Assembly: GCF_014646275.1 (NCBI RefSeq)
Contig: NZ_BMND01000019.1
Span: 62,001-126,000, forward strand
DNA length: 64,000 nt
Origin: Streptomyces kronopolitis
GTDB lineage: Bacteria > Actinomycetota > Actinomycetes > Streptomycetales > Streptomycetaceae
Direction of reading: 5' to 3'
Shown here in pieces: positions 25,597 to 34,635 of the stretch; within the stretch, counting starts at the first letter, position 1; the number at the start of each line of letters is the position of its first letter. Below the pieces are notes generated by a model. It was not told where the DNA came from. It worked only from the letters and a program-made list of their open reading frames with translations, and made no database searches. The translations under genes and the position numbers were made by a program.

Positions 25597-26574
25597 TCAG
25601 TCCCCGACCGGTCCCGCGATCCGCAGGGCCAGATCGTTGTCGAGCGTGTAATACGGCCCGGCCCGCAGGTCGCCCGCGGCGGTCGGCACCGGCATCGCGG
25701 GGTAGGTGAAGACCTGCTTCTTGTCGGCGACGTCGTCCAGGAGGCGGGCGATCCGCACCGGCCCGGCGCCCTCCGCCGGGCGCAGCCACAGGTCCCAGGG
25801 CTCGCTGCCGTCCTCCCAGTGGCCGGCCGGCTCGGCGTAGGGCAGCGTGAAGCTGAACTCCGCGCCCTCGACGGTCAGCGGGACGGTGACCGTGACCGCG
25901 GGGGCCGCCGCGGAGGCCGCGGTGCGGCGCAGCCGGGCCTCCGCCCGGGCGCCGGCGGCCGGCGCGGCACCGTAGAGCCGGCCGGAGACCGTCATGCCGT
26001 CGGGCGTGACGAGGATGTCGCCGGCCTCGGCGTGCGGGCCGCGCAGCCAGCTGCGCAGCGCGAGGTTGCCGAACTTGGTCGCGTACGGGATGCGCACGCC
26101 GAGCCGGCCGATGCCCGCCAGCGGCCGGCGGTCCACCAGCGAGCGCAGGTCGTTGATGCCCGGCAGCAGGCGCCGGGGGTCCTCGCCGTCGCCGAGGTCG
26201 GCGTAGGCGTTCCAGCGGCCCTCGGCGAGCGCGACGGTGCTGGGCAGCACGGCGCGCAGCCGGCCGGCGCCGTTCGGCCCGAGCGGCAGCCGCACCGCGT
26301 CGTCCGCGCCGTCGCCGCCGCGCAGCCGCAGCACCAGCGCCGCGCTCCAGTTGAGGTGCAGGTCCCCAGGGACGCTCAGATCGAAGGTGAGACCGCCCGC
26401 GGAGTCCGCGATGCAGTCGGCCCGCAGCTCCGCCGGCGCCGTCGCTGCGCCCCGCTCCGGCGGCGGTTCGGTGCCGTCGGGCCCCGGTCTGTCCGGAGCC
26501 TCGGGTTCCTGGTCGATGGCGGAGGACTCCTTCGTGTCGTGTCCGGTCGCGGTCAGCCGGCTCGGCGCCGTCAT
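25597..26574 (-). CDS. Glycosyltransferase-linked protein of unknown function
   Basis: A 325-residue protein with no signal peptide. After a charged 50-residue N-terminus there is mostly beta-rich text with Gly/Asp turns (DLSVPGDLHLNWSAALVLRLRGG, RWNAYADLGDGEDPRRLLPGINDLRSL, PYATKFGNLALRSWLR, YYTLDNDLALRIAG). I read it as two beta-sandwich-like units. The start ATG overlaps the stop of the upstream GT4 gene by 4 nt, so it is probably its dedicated partner, for example in building or modifying a surface glycan. A function cannot be assigned. Confidence 0.78.
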   Translation of the reverse strand: MTAPSRLTATGHDTKESSAIDQEPEAPDRPGPDGTEPPPERGAATAPAELRADCIADSAGGLTFDLSVPGDLHLNWSAALVLRLRGGDGADDAVRLPLGPNGAGRLRAVLPSTVALAEGRWNAYADLGDGEDPRRLLPGINDLRSLVDRRPLAGIGRLGVRIPYATKFGNLALRSWLRGPHAEAGDILVTPDGMTVSGRLYGAAPAAGARAEARLRRTAASAAAPAVTVTVPLTVEGAEFSFTLPYAEPAGHWEDGSEPWDLWLRPAEGAGPVRIARLLDDVADKKQVFTYPAMPVPTAAGDLRAGPYYTLDNDLALRIAGPVGD

Positions 26575-27830
26575 GCCGTCCGCACCCCTCTCAGCGCGGC
26601 GCGGGCCGCATCCTTGGTGGCGTACGCGCCGCTGAGCAGGGCTCCCCGGGCGCGATGCAGTCCGCACTGCAGCCGGCTTCCCCGGCGGCGGGCGAGCAGT
26701 TCCCCGAAAAGGTCCTCGTAGCGCCCGGCGACCGTGGCGGGGTCGAAGCGGGCGGACGCGGCCAGCGCGGCGCCGCCCATCCGTATGCGGGCGTCGTCGT
26801 CGTTGATCAGCGTGAGCAGCGAGCCGGCCAGCGCCTGCGGGTCGCCGACCGGCACCAGCTTGCCGTCCACCCCGTCGGCGATGATCTCGCCGGGGCCGTG
26901 CGGGCAGTTGGTGGCGACGACCGGCAGGCCGCAGCGCATGGCCTCGACGATCGTCATGCCGAAGGACTCCAGGCTGGAGGAGACGGCCGCGATCGAGCCC
27001 TTGGCCCACTCGGCCTCCAGGGGGTTGGCCGGGCCCATCAGGAAGACGTGGTTGTACAGGCCGAGTTCCTCGATCAGCGCGCGCAGGGCGGCCTTCTCCG
27101 TGCCGCCGCCGTATATCCGCAGCCGCCAGTCGGGCCGCGCGGCGACGACCTGGGCGAAGGCGCGGATGAGCACGTCGTAGCGCTTGACGCGGGTGAGCCG
27201 GCCGGCCGCGACGACCCACTTGCCGCTGCCGTCGGCGGCCTCGACGGCGGGCGCCGGCACGCTGTTGGGCACGGCCTCGATGCGCACCCCGGGCAGCCGC
27301 AGCGTGCGGCGGTAGGAGCGGGCGTCGGCCTCGGTGACGGTGGTGACCGCGTCGAGGCGCGGATAGGCGCTGCGCAGCGCCAGCTTGAGCTCGGGGTGGT
27401 GGGTGTCCAGGGTGAGGTGCTCCTGGCCCATGCGGACCGGGCCGCTGCGCGCCTGCCGGGCGATGTGCACGTTGAGTCCGGGCCGGGTGCCGACCAGGAC
27501 ATCGGCCTCGGTGCGGCCCAGGTGCCGGGCTATCCGCTGGTCGGTCAGCTCGCTGTACTGGCGGTAGCGGACCTCGGCGGCGGGGAAGACCCTGGCCGGG
27601 CGGGCGTGCGCGGGGTCCGCGCCCTCGTAGCCGGGGGCGCTCTCCCTGATGTCCACGAGATGCCGCAGCGCGACCCGCGGGCCGAGGTCGAAGACCGGCG
27701 CGTCGCGGTGGCGCAGGACGGAGACGATCTCGACGTCGTGCCGCTCGGCGAGCGTGCGGGCCAGGTTGAACGTGGTGCGGATCGTCCCCCCTATCCCGTA
27801 CGCGTTGTGAATCAGGAATGAGATGTGCAT
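26571..27830 (-). CDS. GT4-family glycosyltransferase
   Basis: A retaining GT-B glycosyltransferase of 419 residues. The N-terminal Rossmann half starts MHISFLIHNAYGIGGTIRTTFNLA. The donor-binding C-terminal half has VVAAGRLTRVKRYDVLIRAF, the LRIYGGG segment and SSSLESFGMTIVEAMRCGLPVVAT with the EX7E-like motif. There are no membrane helices. The ATG at 27830 follows ACGGGGACGG. It is the first gene of a two-gene operon with the coupled protein downstream. An inverted repeat lies 220 nt upstream. Such proteins transfer sugars to cell-surface or teichoic-acid-like polymers; donor and acceptor are unknown. Confidence 0.9.
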   Translation of the reverse strand: MHISFLIHNAYGIGGTIRTTFNLARTLAERHDVEIVSVLRHRDAPVFDLGPRVALRHLVDIRESAPGYEGADPAHARPARVFPAAEVRYRQYSELTDQRIARHLGRTEADVLVGTRPGLNVHIARQARSGPVRMGQEHLTLDTHHPELKLALRSAYPRLDAVTTVTEADARSYRRTLRLPGVRIEAVPNSVPAPAVEAADGSGKWVVAAGRLTRVKRYDVLIRAFAQVVAARPDWRLRIYGGGTEKAALRALIEELGLYNHVFLMGPANPLEAEWAKGSIAAVSSSLESFGMTIVEAMRCGLPVVATNCPHGPGEIIADGVDGKLVPVGDPQALAGSLLTLINDDDARIRMGGAALAASARFDPATVAGRYEDLFGELLARRRGSRLQCGLHRARGALLSGAYATKDAARAALRGVRTA

Positions 27831-28352
27831 CCGTCCCCGTATCCCCTGGTCTTCCGGTCCATGCTGGTCTCCCCGTGGGTGACGTCGCACTCCCCTCCTG
27901 ATGGCGCGACGTTTCCCCCTGCTGAACGGAAGGACACCGAAAGGAGGTTCCGGGTTGGCGGGCGGGGCCAAGTTGTTCCGAAAGAGTTAGGACATCGGTA
28001 ACGGCTTTACGGAACCCCATTGCCGCGAATACCCTCCACCCCCAATGAACTGGAATCAGTAATTCCAGAAGCCGCCGTTCCCGAGCGCCGCACCCCGCCC
28101 CGGTAGCCCCCGGACCGGAAAACCGCCGGTGAGGGCGCGAAACCGTCCCGGCAGGAAGCCGCCGTCGCCGGTACGCACGCGGACCGGGCAGGAGTCGCTC
28201 ACCGCGCGGTCCACCCGTCCTGCCGGTACACCGGAGCGGCGGAAGGTGAGGGAGGTAAAGGAGACAAGGGCGAGACGAGCCGCACCGGCCGGCGGAGGCT
28301 TCGCGGCTTGGCCTGATCCGGACGGCGGTCGCCGGGGAACTCGACGGCAGCC
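27831..28352. other. Intergenic region upstream of the GT4 operon
   Basis: A 522-nt region between the GT4 start and the Rpf-like gene stop, both on the minus strand. No gene is credible; an open frame at 28129-28356 has no family features. It contains the inverted repeat described at 28050-28068 and an AT-richer patch at 27960-28070 that is the likely promoter area. Confidence 0.45.
28050..28068. promoter_or_regulatory. Inverted repeat upstream of the GT4 operon
   Basis: CTGGAAT-CAGTA-ATTCCAG, a perfect 7-bp inverted repeat with 5-nt spacer, lies in an AT-richer patch 220 nt before the GT4 start codon. Its symmetry and base composition suggest an operator more than a terminator. The regulator is unknown. 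Confidence 0.45.
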
Positions 28353-28931
28353 CTAGGGCACCCGCAGCCTGGTGCCGACCGAGAGCCGGTTCGGGTTGTC
28401 CCCGAGGGCCGTGCGGTTGGCCTTGTGGAGGGCCTGCCAGCCGCCCTTCACCCCGTACTTGCGGGCGATATCGCCGAGCGTCTCCCCGCGCCGTACGACA
28501 TGGCTGCGCTCCCCGTCACCGGTCAGCCCGTAGCGCCGGGCGCACACCGGCCAGGCGCCCCAGCCCTGGGCCTCCTGCACCCGCTTGGCGATCTCGATCT
28601 GCTCGTCGCGGGTGGCGAGGTCCGCCCGCGAGGCGAACTCCAGGCCACCGAAGGCCTCCCAGGTGGGCTGCCAGAACTGCAGTCCGCCGTAGAAGGTGTT
28701 ACCGGTGTTGATGTGCCAGTCGCCGCTGCTCTCGCACTCCGCCAGGCAGCCCCACGGCCACTGGTCGTCGGCGCAGGCGTGCCCGGCCTTGCCGCCGCCC
28801 GTGCCGTTGCCGTCCGGCCCGTCGAAGGCGGCGGCACCACCGGGCAGGCACAGGACCAGGGCGGCGGCGGCCGAGGTGAGGAGTCCGACGGATCCCGCGA
28901 AGCGCCGTGGCGACGAAGAGTTGTCCGACAT
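28353..28931 (-). CDS. Secreted Rpf-like transglycosylase with LysM domain
   Basis: A secreted peptidoglycan hydrolase of the resuscitation-promoting-factor type, 192 residues. A signal peptide covers residues 1-35 (LLTSAAAALVLCLPGGAAAF). The Rpf domain (about 52-128) has WGCLAECESSGDWHINTGNTFYGGLQF, with the catalytic Glu in AECESSG and two conserved cysteines. A single LysM domain (about 142-192; HVVRRGETLGDIARKYGV, NRLSVGTRLRVP) anchors it to the cell wall. These enzymes aid spore germination and growth restart in Streptomyces. The ATG at 28931 gives the family N-terminus. No ydaO-type riboswitch core was recognised upstream. Confidence 0.93.
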   Translation of the reverse strand: MSDNSSSPRRFAGSVGLLTSAAAALVLCLPGGAAAFDGPDGNGTGGGKAGHACADDQWPWGCLAECESSGDWHINTGNTFYGGLQFWQPTWEAFGGLEFASRADLATRDEQIEIAKRVQEAQGWGAWPVCARRYGLTGDGERSHVVRRGETLGDIARKYGVKGGWQALHKANRTALGDNPNRLSVGTRLRVP

Positions 28932-29215
28932 AGCCGGTGACGGTAGGCAGCCGCCCGCCGTTGACCAGCGCGCCACGCCCTCGCCGGCCCGTTGCCACCC
29001 GGTCCGGCGTACGGAACGGCCCCGACTGCGCCAAGTCCTGACCAAGAGTTGGCGCTATGTGACCGCTTGCGGGGCGGCTTTCCGTTGATTTCCCCTGTGC
29101 GGCGATTGGTTCGATTCCGTTCCCGTCCTCGCGTGACTCCTGCCGCAGGTCACCCGTTGTCCTGGTACGAGTCGGGAGACCACCCGGCAGACGCACAGAG
29201 ATCGAGGAGCCACCC

Positions 29216-30025
29216 GTGCCGCGCATGCTCGACGTCAGTGACGACGTTCGCGCCGAGATCGGCGACGAAGAAGCCGACCGCCTGCTGGCCGGTGGCGACG
29301 CCCCCGGCAGCTATGACTGCACCTCCTGCCGGACCCCCGGGGACAGCGACCAGGAGCGCACCAGCACCGTCCTGTTCGTGGGCGAGGAGACCGCGGTGCT
29401 CGCGTTCGCCCATGCCACCTGCATCCCCTCGCAGGTCGTCCCGGTGTCCGAGGAGCAGCTCCAGGGAGCCGTGCGCTCCATCACCGGAGAGGACGCCGCC
29501 GCCCCCGCGCCCGGAGCGCAGCCCGCGCCGGCCGCCCCGGTGCCCACCACCCCGCGCCAGGCGACCCTCGGGATCACCTGCGGCCTGGTCCTGATCGAGG
29601 GCGATCTGCGCCCGGCCCTGGTGGTCGAGCCGGACGGCCCGATCGCCCGCCCCGGCTCGGCCGGCACGGACGACGACTTCCTCCCGCTGCTCCTGGAGCA
29701 GGGCTTCCACCCGGTGGCGGACATGAACCAGCTCCCCGGCCCGAACCCGGGCTGGTCCGCGCTGCTGGCCATGGGCAAGCTGCACGCCGTCCTCCAGCCG
29801 GGCAGCGGCGGCAACCAGGCCGCCTGGTGGCAGGCCCACCAGCCGCTGGCCGTCTCCGACGGCTGGCGCGCCGCGGCCAACAAGGCGCAGTCGGTGCTGA
29901 TGTACGCCGCACCGGCCGGCAGCATCGGCCACCAGCCGCGCGAGGACCTGCTGCGGCAGGCGCTGGAGAACGCCGCGGCGAAGGGCGCCCTGGTCGCCGC
30001 GGAGATGCCGCTGGCCGGCACCTGA
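29216..30025 (+). CDS. Conserved hypothetical protein with CxxC motif
   Basis: A 269-residue protein with no signal peptide. The N-terminal part starts MPRMLDVSDDVRAEIGDEEADRL and has CTSC at about residues 35-38 and a further ATC near 76, a possible metal site. A Pro/Ala-rich linker at about 98-120 separates it from a C-terminal domain (LGITCGLVLIEGDLRPALVVEPD, WWQAHQPLAVSDGWRAAANKAQ). The GTG at 29216 follows GAGGAG 7 nt upstream. It is divergent from the Rpf-like gene. I do not recognise the family; a soluble cytoplasmic protein conserved in Streptomyces is the best description. Confidence 0.78.
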   Translation: MPRMLDVSDDVRAEIGDEEADRLLAGGDAPGSYDCTSCRTPGDSDQERTSTVLFVGEETAVLAFAHATCIPSQVVPVSEEQLQGAVRSITGEDAAAPAPGAQPAPAAPVPTTPRQATLGITCGLVLIEGDLRPALVVEPDGPIARPGSAGTDDDFLPLLLEQGFHPVADMNQLPGPNPGWSALLAMGKLHAVLQPGSGGNQAAWWQAHQPLAVSDGWRAAANKAQSVLMYAAPAGSIGHQPREDLLRQALENAAAKGALVAAEMPLAGT

Positions 30026-30198
30026 CCGTAGCTCGGTACCCGATCGCGGGGACAGGGCCGCCCTTCCGGACGGTCATGCCCTCGCGATCCGCCATTTCCG
30101 CCCGAAAGCCGCATCCCTCTGCCATCGGGGTCGTTGGCACATACGTGCACGCATACGACGCCTCCTCCCGCGCCCCGTACACCCACCCGATCCCCGGC

Positions 30199-30489
30199 AT
30201 GCGCCCGTCGTACGAACACGGGACGGCGCACACCACGGAGCACCGCTCGGCCACCCCGATCTACGACGCGCTGTACGCCGAGTACCGCCGCTCCTTCCGG
30301 GCGCTGCCCGGGGACCGTACGGACGAGCCGGAGCTCCCGGAGGTGCTGCGCGGCGCCGGGGACTGGGGCACCCCGCAGCCGCCCGCCGGCCACTGGGAGG
30401 TCGTGAACCGGCAGCCCTACCACCACCGCAGGGGCCACGCGCCGGCGCTGCCGCCGGCCCCGCGGGATACCCGGCCGCACGGACGCTGA
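30199..30489 (+). CDS. Small hypothetical protein
   Basis: A 96-residue protein (MRPSYEHGTAHTTEHRSATP, then IYDALYAEYRRSFRALPGDR and HHRRGHAPALPPAPRD). The middle segment IYDALYAEYRRSFRALPGD looks like a conserved amphipathic helix; the rest is Pro/Arg-rich and probably unfolded. The ATG at 30199 has no clear ribosome-binding site; GTG and ATG codons further upstream at 30144 and 30077 are alternatives. It lies between a hypothetical gene and the convergent der, with 24 nt to the der stop. Codon use is typical, so it is likely real, but the start is open. Confidence 0.6.
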   Translation: MRPSYEHGTAHTTEHRSATPIYDALYAEYRRSFRALPGDRTDEPELPEVLRGAGDWGTPQPPAGHWEVVNRQPYHHRRGHAPALPPAPRDTRPHGR

Positions 30490-30513
30490 GCCGCCCGCGC
30501 GGCCGGGGTGCCG

Positions 30514-31974
30514 CTACTTCTTCTTGCTGCGCTTCTCGCGCACCCGCACGGAGATGTGGATCGGCGTCCCGTCGAAGCTGAACTCCTCCCGCAGCCGGCG
30601 CTCGACGAAGCGGCGGTAGCCGGCCTCCAGGAAGCCGGAGGCGAAGAGGACGAAGCGCGGCGGCTTGGTGCCCGCCTGCGTGCCGAACAGGATGCGGGGC
30701 TGCTTGCCGCCGCGGATCGGGTGCGGGTGCGAGGCGACGATCTCACCGAGGAAGGCGTTGAGCCGTCCGGTGGGGATCCGGGTCTCCCAGCCGGCCAGCG
30801 CGGTCTCGATCGCCGGGACCAGCTTCTCCATGTGGCGGCCGGTGCGCGCGGAGACGTTGACCCGCATCGCCCACGGGATCTGCACGAGGTCCCGCTCGAT
30901 CTCCCGCTCCAGGTAGAAGCGGCGCTCCTCGTCGAGGGTGTCCCACTTGTTGTAGGCGATCACCAGGGCGCGGCCGGCCTCGACGGCCATGGTGATGATG
31001 CGCTGGTCCTGGACGCTGATGGACTCGGCCGCGTCGATCAGGACGACGGCGACCTCGGCCTTCTCCACGGCCGCCGCGGTGCGCAGCGAGGCGTAGTAGT
31101 CGGCGCCTTCCTGGAGGTGCACCCGGCGGCGGATGCCGGCGGTGTCCACGAACTTCCAGGTCTTGCCGCCGAGTTCGATCATCTCGTCGACCGGGTCGCG
31201 GGTGGTGCCGGCCTGCTCGTTGACGACCACCCGCTCCTCGCCGGCGACCTTGTTCAGCAGCGACGACTTGCCGACGTTCGGGCGGCCGATGAGCGCGATC
31301 CGCCGGGGGCCGCCGAGCGCGGCGCCGAAGGTCTGCGCGGGCGCCTCGGGCAGGGCGTCCAGGGCGGCGTCGAGCATGTCGCCGGTGCCCCGGCCGTGGA
31401 GGGCGGAGACCGGGTGCGGCTCGCCGAGGCCGAGCGACCACAGCATGGCGGCGTCGGCCTCGCCCGAGGGACCGTCCACCTTGTTGGCGACCAGGACCAC
31501 GGGCTTGCCGGCGCGGCGCAGCAGCTTGACGACGGCCTCGTCGGTGTCGGTCGCGCCGACCTTGGCGTCGACCACGAAGACCACCGCGTCCGCGGCCTCG
31601 ATGGCGAACTCGGCCTGCATCGCCACGGAGGCGTCGATGCCGAGGACGTCCTGCTCCCAGCCGCCGGTGTCGACGACCTTGAAGCGGCGGCCGTTCCAGT
31701 CGGCCTCGTAGGTGACGCGGTCGCGGGTGACGCCCGGCCGGTCCTCGACGACCGCCTCACGGCGGCCGATGATGCGGTTCACCAGCGTCGACTTGCCGAC
31801 GTTGGGGCGGCCGATGACGGCGAGGACGGGCAGCGGGCCGTGGCCGGCCGCGGCGATGTCGCCCCCGACCTCCTCCAGGTCGAAGCCCTCTTCCGCGGCG
31901 AGCTCCATGAACTCCGCGTACTCGGCGTCGCCAAGCGCACCGTGCTCGTCGCCGGTGGGGTTCTGGTCGTTCAT
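30514..31974 (-). CDS. der: Ribosome-assembly GTPase Der (EngA)
   Basis: An essential double GTPase for 50S subunit assembly, 486 residues. Two G domains are present: G1 motifs GRPNVGKSTLVNRI and GRPNVGKSSLLNKV, G3 DTGGWEQD and DTAGIRRR, G4 NKVD and NKWD. The C-terminal KH-like domain ends in basic VREKRSKKK. The N-terminus has an acidic extension of about 45 residues usual for actinobacteria. The ATG at 31974 follows GAGGAAC. It is the last gene of the aroH-tyrA-cmk-plsC-der string, 71 nt after the acyltransferase stop. Confidence 0.97.
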   Translation of the reverse strand: MNDQNPTGDEHGALGDAEYAEFMELAAEEGFDLEEVGGDIAAAGHGPLPVLAVIGRPNVGKSTLVNRIIGRREAVVEDRPGVTRDRVTYEADWNGRRFKVVDTGGWEQDVLGIDASVAMQAEFAIEAADAVVFVVDAKVGATDTDEAVVKLLRRAGKPVVLVANKVDGPSGEADAAMLWSLGLGEPHPVSALHGRGTGDMLDAALDALPEAPAQTFGAALGGPRRIALIGRPNVGKSSLLNKVAGEERVVVNEQAGTTRDPVDEMIELGGKTWKFVDTAGIRRRVHLQEGADYYASLRTAAAVEKAEVAVVLIDAAESISVQDQRIITMAVEAGRALVIAYNKWDTLDEERRFYLEREIERDLVQIPWAMRVNVSARTGRHMEKLVPAIETALAGWETRIPTGRLNAFLGEIVASHPHPIRGGKQPRILFGTQAGTKPPRFVLFASGFLEAGYRRFVERRLREEFSFDGTPIHISVRVREKRSKKK

Positions 31975-32045
31975 GAAGTCCGTTCCTCGTTCATCATCGT
32001 GGTCGGTGGGCCGCCCGTCCGCGGCCCACTACTCAAGTGTGGGTG

Positions 32046-32726
32046 TCAGCGCCCGGTCAGGCGCCGGGCCCGGTCCAGGTGGGCGGTCAGCCGCTCCTGG
32101 ATCCGCACGGTCGCCTCGTCGAGCGCCCTGCGGGTGCGCCGGCCGGTGCCCGCCTGCCGCCCGTCACCGGCGCCTTCCTGTGCCGCGAAGGCGTCACCGA
32201 AGACGACATCGACACGGGCGCGCAGCGGCGGGACGGCCGGGGTCAGCCGGCTGCGGCCGTCGGTGCTGCCGAGCACCGCCACCGGCACCACCGGGGCGCC
32301 GGAGCGCACCGCGAAGTACGCCAGGCCGGACCGCAGGGAGGCGAAGTCGCCCTCGCCCCGGGTGCCTTCCGGGAAGATCCCCAGCACCCCGCCGTTCCCC
32401 AGCACCCCGAGCGCGTCGGTGATCGCCTTGCGGTCGGCGGTGCTGCGGTCGACCTTCACCTGCCCGATGCCCCGCAGGAACGGGTCCAGCGGGCCGGCGA
32501 AGGCCTCTTTCTTGATCAGGAAGTGCACCGGCCGCGGCGCGGTGCCCATCAGCATCGGGCCGTCGATGCCGTGCGAGTGGTTGACGGCGAGGATCACCGG
32601 GCCGGCCGAGGGCACCCGCCAGGCGCCCAGCACCCGTGGCCGCCACAGCCCGTACATCAGGCCGATGCCGATCCGCCGGCCGACCGCGGCGCCGGCCGCG
32701 CTCGGCGCGCTGCCGCTGTCGGTCAC
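32046..32726 (-). CDS. 1-acylglycerol-phosphate acyltransferase (PlsC-like)
   Basis: A lysophospholipid acyltransferase-family protein of 226 residues. Motif I is NHSHGIDGP (HX4D), motif III is IFPEGTRGEG, with VILAVNHS and GSTDG elsewhere. It probably makes phosphatidic acid or transfers acyl groups to related membrane lipids. The GTG at 32726 overlaps the cmk stop (GTGA), so it is translated together with cmk. This pairing of cmk with a plsC-like gene and der is common in actinobacteria. The C-terminal 50 residues are basic, which suits a peripheral membrane enzyme. Confidence 0.9.
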   Translation of the reverse strand: MTDSGSAPSAAGAAVGRRIGIGLMYGLWRPRVLGAWRVPSAGPVILAVNHSHGIDGPMLMGTAPRPVHFLIKKEAFAGPLDPFLRGIGQVKVDRSTADRKAITDALGVLGNGGVLGIFPEGTRGEGDFASLRSGLAYFAVRSGAPVVPVAVLGSTDGRSRLTPAVPPLRARVDVVFGDAFAAQEGAGDGRQAGTGRRTRRALDEATVRIQERLTAHLDRARRLTGR

Positions 32727-33451
32727 CGGGCGACCCGCCCCGCCTTCTCGGCGCCGGCGCCCTCGATGAGGGTGACCACGCACTCGATGACCTGCTCCAG
32801 GGTCAGCTCGGTGGTGTCCACCTCGACCGCGTCGTCCGCCTTGGCCAGCGGGGAGGTCTTCCGGCCGGAGTCGGCGGCGTCCCGCTTGATCAGCGCCTCG
32901 CGGGTGGCGGCCAGGTCGGTGGCCTGGGCCTCCTTGCCCTTGAGCTCACCGCTGCGGCGGGCCGCCCGGGCCTCGGGGGAGGCGGTCAGGAAGATCTTGA
33001 GGTCGGCGTCGGGCAGGACGGTGATGCCGATGTCCCGGCCCTCGACGACGATGCCCTCGGGCGCCTCGGCGGCGATGGAGCGCTGGAGGTCGGTGATCAG
33101 GGCCCGCACCTCGGGGACGGCGCTGACGGCGCTGACCGCGGCGGTGACCTCCTGGGTGCGGATCGGGCCCGCGGCGTCCAGGCCGTCGACCGTGATGGTC
33201 GGGGCGGCCGGGTCGGTGCCGGAGACGATCACGGGCTTGGCGGCGGCGTCGGCCACCGCGATCGCGTCGTCGACGTCGATGCCGTTGTTCAGCATCCACC
33301 AGGTGATCGCGCGGTACTGGGCGCCGGTGTCGAGGTAGCCGAGGCCGAGCTTGGCGGCGACGGCCTTGGACGTGCTGGACTTGCCCGTGCCTGCGGGGCC
33401 GTCGATGGCGACAATCACTGCTGCCGGGGCGGTCCGAGCGGCGGTTTCCAC
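32723..33451 (-). CDS. cmk: Cytidylate kinase
   Basis: Phosphorylates CMP and dCMP. The protein has 242 residues, the normal size. It has the P-loop AIDGPAGTGKSSTSKAVA, the CMP-binding DTGAQYRA, the segment VVEGRDIGITVLPDADLKIFLTAS and the Arg-rich lid KRDAADSGRKTSPLAKA. The GTG at 33451 has AAAGGTG 9 nt upstream; a GTG at 33463 in frame is an alternative. The stop overlaps the plsC-like start. The tyrA stop lies 98 nt upstream, so cmk is probably co-transcribed with tyrA and aroH. Confidence 0.97.
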   Translation of the reverse strand: METAARTAPAAVIVAIDGPAGTGKSSTSKAVAAKLGLGYLDTGAQYRAITWWMLNNGIDVDDAIAVADAAAKPVIVSGTDPAAPTITVDGLDAAGPIRTQEVTAAVSAVSAVPEVRALITDLQRSIAAEAPEGIVVEGRDIGITVLPDADLKIFLTASPEARAARRSGELKGKEAQATDLAATREALIKRDAADSGRKTSPLAKADDAVEVDTTELTLEQVIECVVTLIEGAGAEKAGRVAR

Positions 33452-33549
33452 GGTGACGAACACCTTTCTTGTACACGGGGCGGGGGTCCAAGGGCCACAA
33501 GGGCCTCGGACAAGGTTACTGGCTCACCCGCACCGCCCCGTCCACGGTC

Positions 33550-34635
33550 TCACTGCCGGATGGACCAGCCCCGCTCCCGCAGCTCCGCGGCCAGCACCGG
33601 CACGGCCTGCGGCTCGACCATGAGCTGGATGAAGCCCGCCTGCTGACCGGTGGCGTGCTCGATGCGGACGTCCTCGATGTTGACCCCCGCCCGGCCGGCG
33701 TCGGCGAAGATCCGGGCCAGCTCACCGGGCTGGTCGCCGATGTGGACGGCGAGGATCTCGTAGGCGGCCGGGGCGGCGCCGTGCTTGCCGGGCACCCGGT
33801 CGCGGCCGGCGTTGCCGCGGCGGAGCACGTCCTCGATGCCGAGGGCGCCGCCGCCGCGCTTGTCCTCGTCGGCGGACTCCAGGGCCCGCAGCGACCGCAC
33901 GGTCTCGTCGAGATCGGCGGCGACCTCGGAGAGCACATCGGCGACCGGGCCCGGGTTGGCGGACAGGATGTCGATCCACATCGCCGGGTCGGAGGCCGCG
34001 ATCCGCGTCACATCCCGGATGCCCTGGCCGCACAGGCGCACGGCGGTCTCGTCGGCGCCCTTGAGGCGGGCGGCGACGAGGCTGGAGAGCAGCTGGGGGG
34101 TGTGCGAGACCAGGGCGACGGCGCGGTCGTGCGCGTCCGCGTCCATCACGACCGGGACGGCCCGGCACAGGGCGACCAGCTCCAGTGCGAGATTGAGCAC
34201 CTCGGTGTCGCCGTCGCGGGTGGGGGTGAGCACCCAGGGGCGGCCCTCGAAGAGGTCGGCGGTGGCGGCCAGCGGGCCGGAGCGCTCCTTGCCGGCCATC
34301 GGGTGGGTGCCGAGGTAGCCGGACAGCTCGCGGCCCGAGGCCTCCAGCTCGCGGCGCGGGCCGCCCTTGACGCTGGCGACGTCGATGTACGCACGGGCCA
34401 CGCCGCGGCCCATCGCGTCCGCCAGGGCCGAGGCGACATGGGCCGGCGGGACCGCCACGATCGCCAGATCGACCGGCGCCCCCGGGGTCTCGGTGGTGCC
34501 GGCGCCGAGCGCGGCGGCGGTGCGGGCCTGGGCCGGGTCGTGGTCCTCCAGGAAGACCTGCACGCCCCGGGCGTGCAGCGCGAGCGCGGCCGAGGTGCCG
34601 ATCAGGCCCGTGCCGATGACGAGGGCGGTCCTCAC
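33550..34635 (-). CDS. tyrA: Prephenate dehydrogenase with C-terminal ACT domain
   Basis: Converts prephenate to 4-hydroxyphenylpyruvate in tyrosine synthesis. The protein has 361 residues. A Rossmann NAD domain opens with ALVIGTGLIGTSAALALHA. The conserved THPMAGKERSG carries the active-site His. The last 75 residues (AYEILAVHIGDQPGELARIFADAGRAGVNIEDVRIEH) are an ACT domain, which suggests feedback control by an aromatic amino acid. The GTG at 34635 overlaps the aroH stop (GTGA), so chorismate mutase and this enzyme, which act in successive steps, are translationally coupled. Confidence 0.96.
   Translation of the reverse strand: MRTALVIGTGLIGTSAALALHARGVQVFLEDHDPAQARTAAALGAGTTETPGAPVDLAIVAVPPAHVASALADAMGRGVARAYIDVASVKGGPRRELEASGRELSGYLGTHPMAGKERSGPLAATADLFEGRPWVLTPTRDGDTEVLNLALELVALCRAVPVVMDADAHDRAVALVSHTPQLLSSLVAARLKGADETAVRLCGQGIRDVTRIAASDPAMWIDILSANPGPVADVLSEVAADLDETVRSLRALESADEDKRGGGALGIEDVLRRGNAGRDRVPGKHGAAPAAYEILAVHIGDQPGELARIFADAGRAGVNIEDVRIEHATGQQAGFIQLMVEPQAVPVLAAELRERGWSIRQ

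Noticed and set aside
29100..29140. A tRNA-like T-arm (GGTTCGATTCC)
   Set aside because: The flanking bases do not form a 5-bp stem and no anticodon or acceptor stem fits.
28932..29215. A c-di-AMP (ydaO-type) riboswitch upstream of the Rpf-like gene
   Set aside because: Such riboswitches are known before actinobacterial rpf genes, but the conserved core could not be found on the minus strand here.
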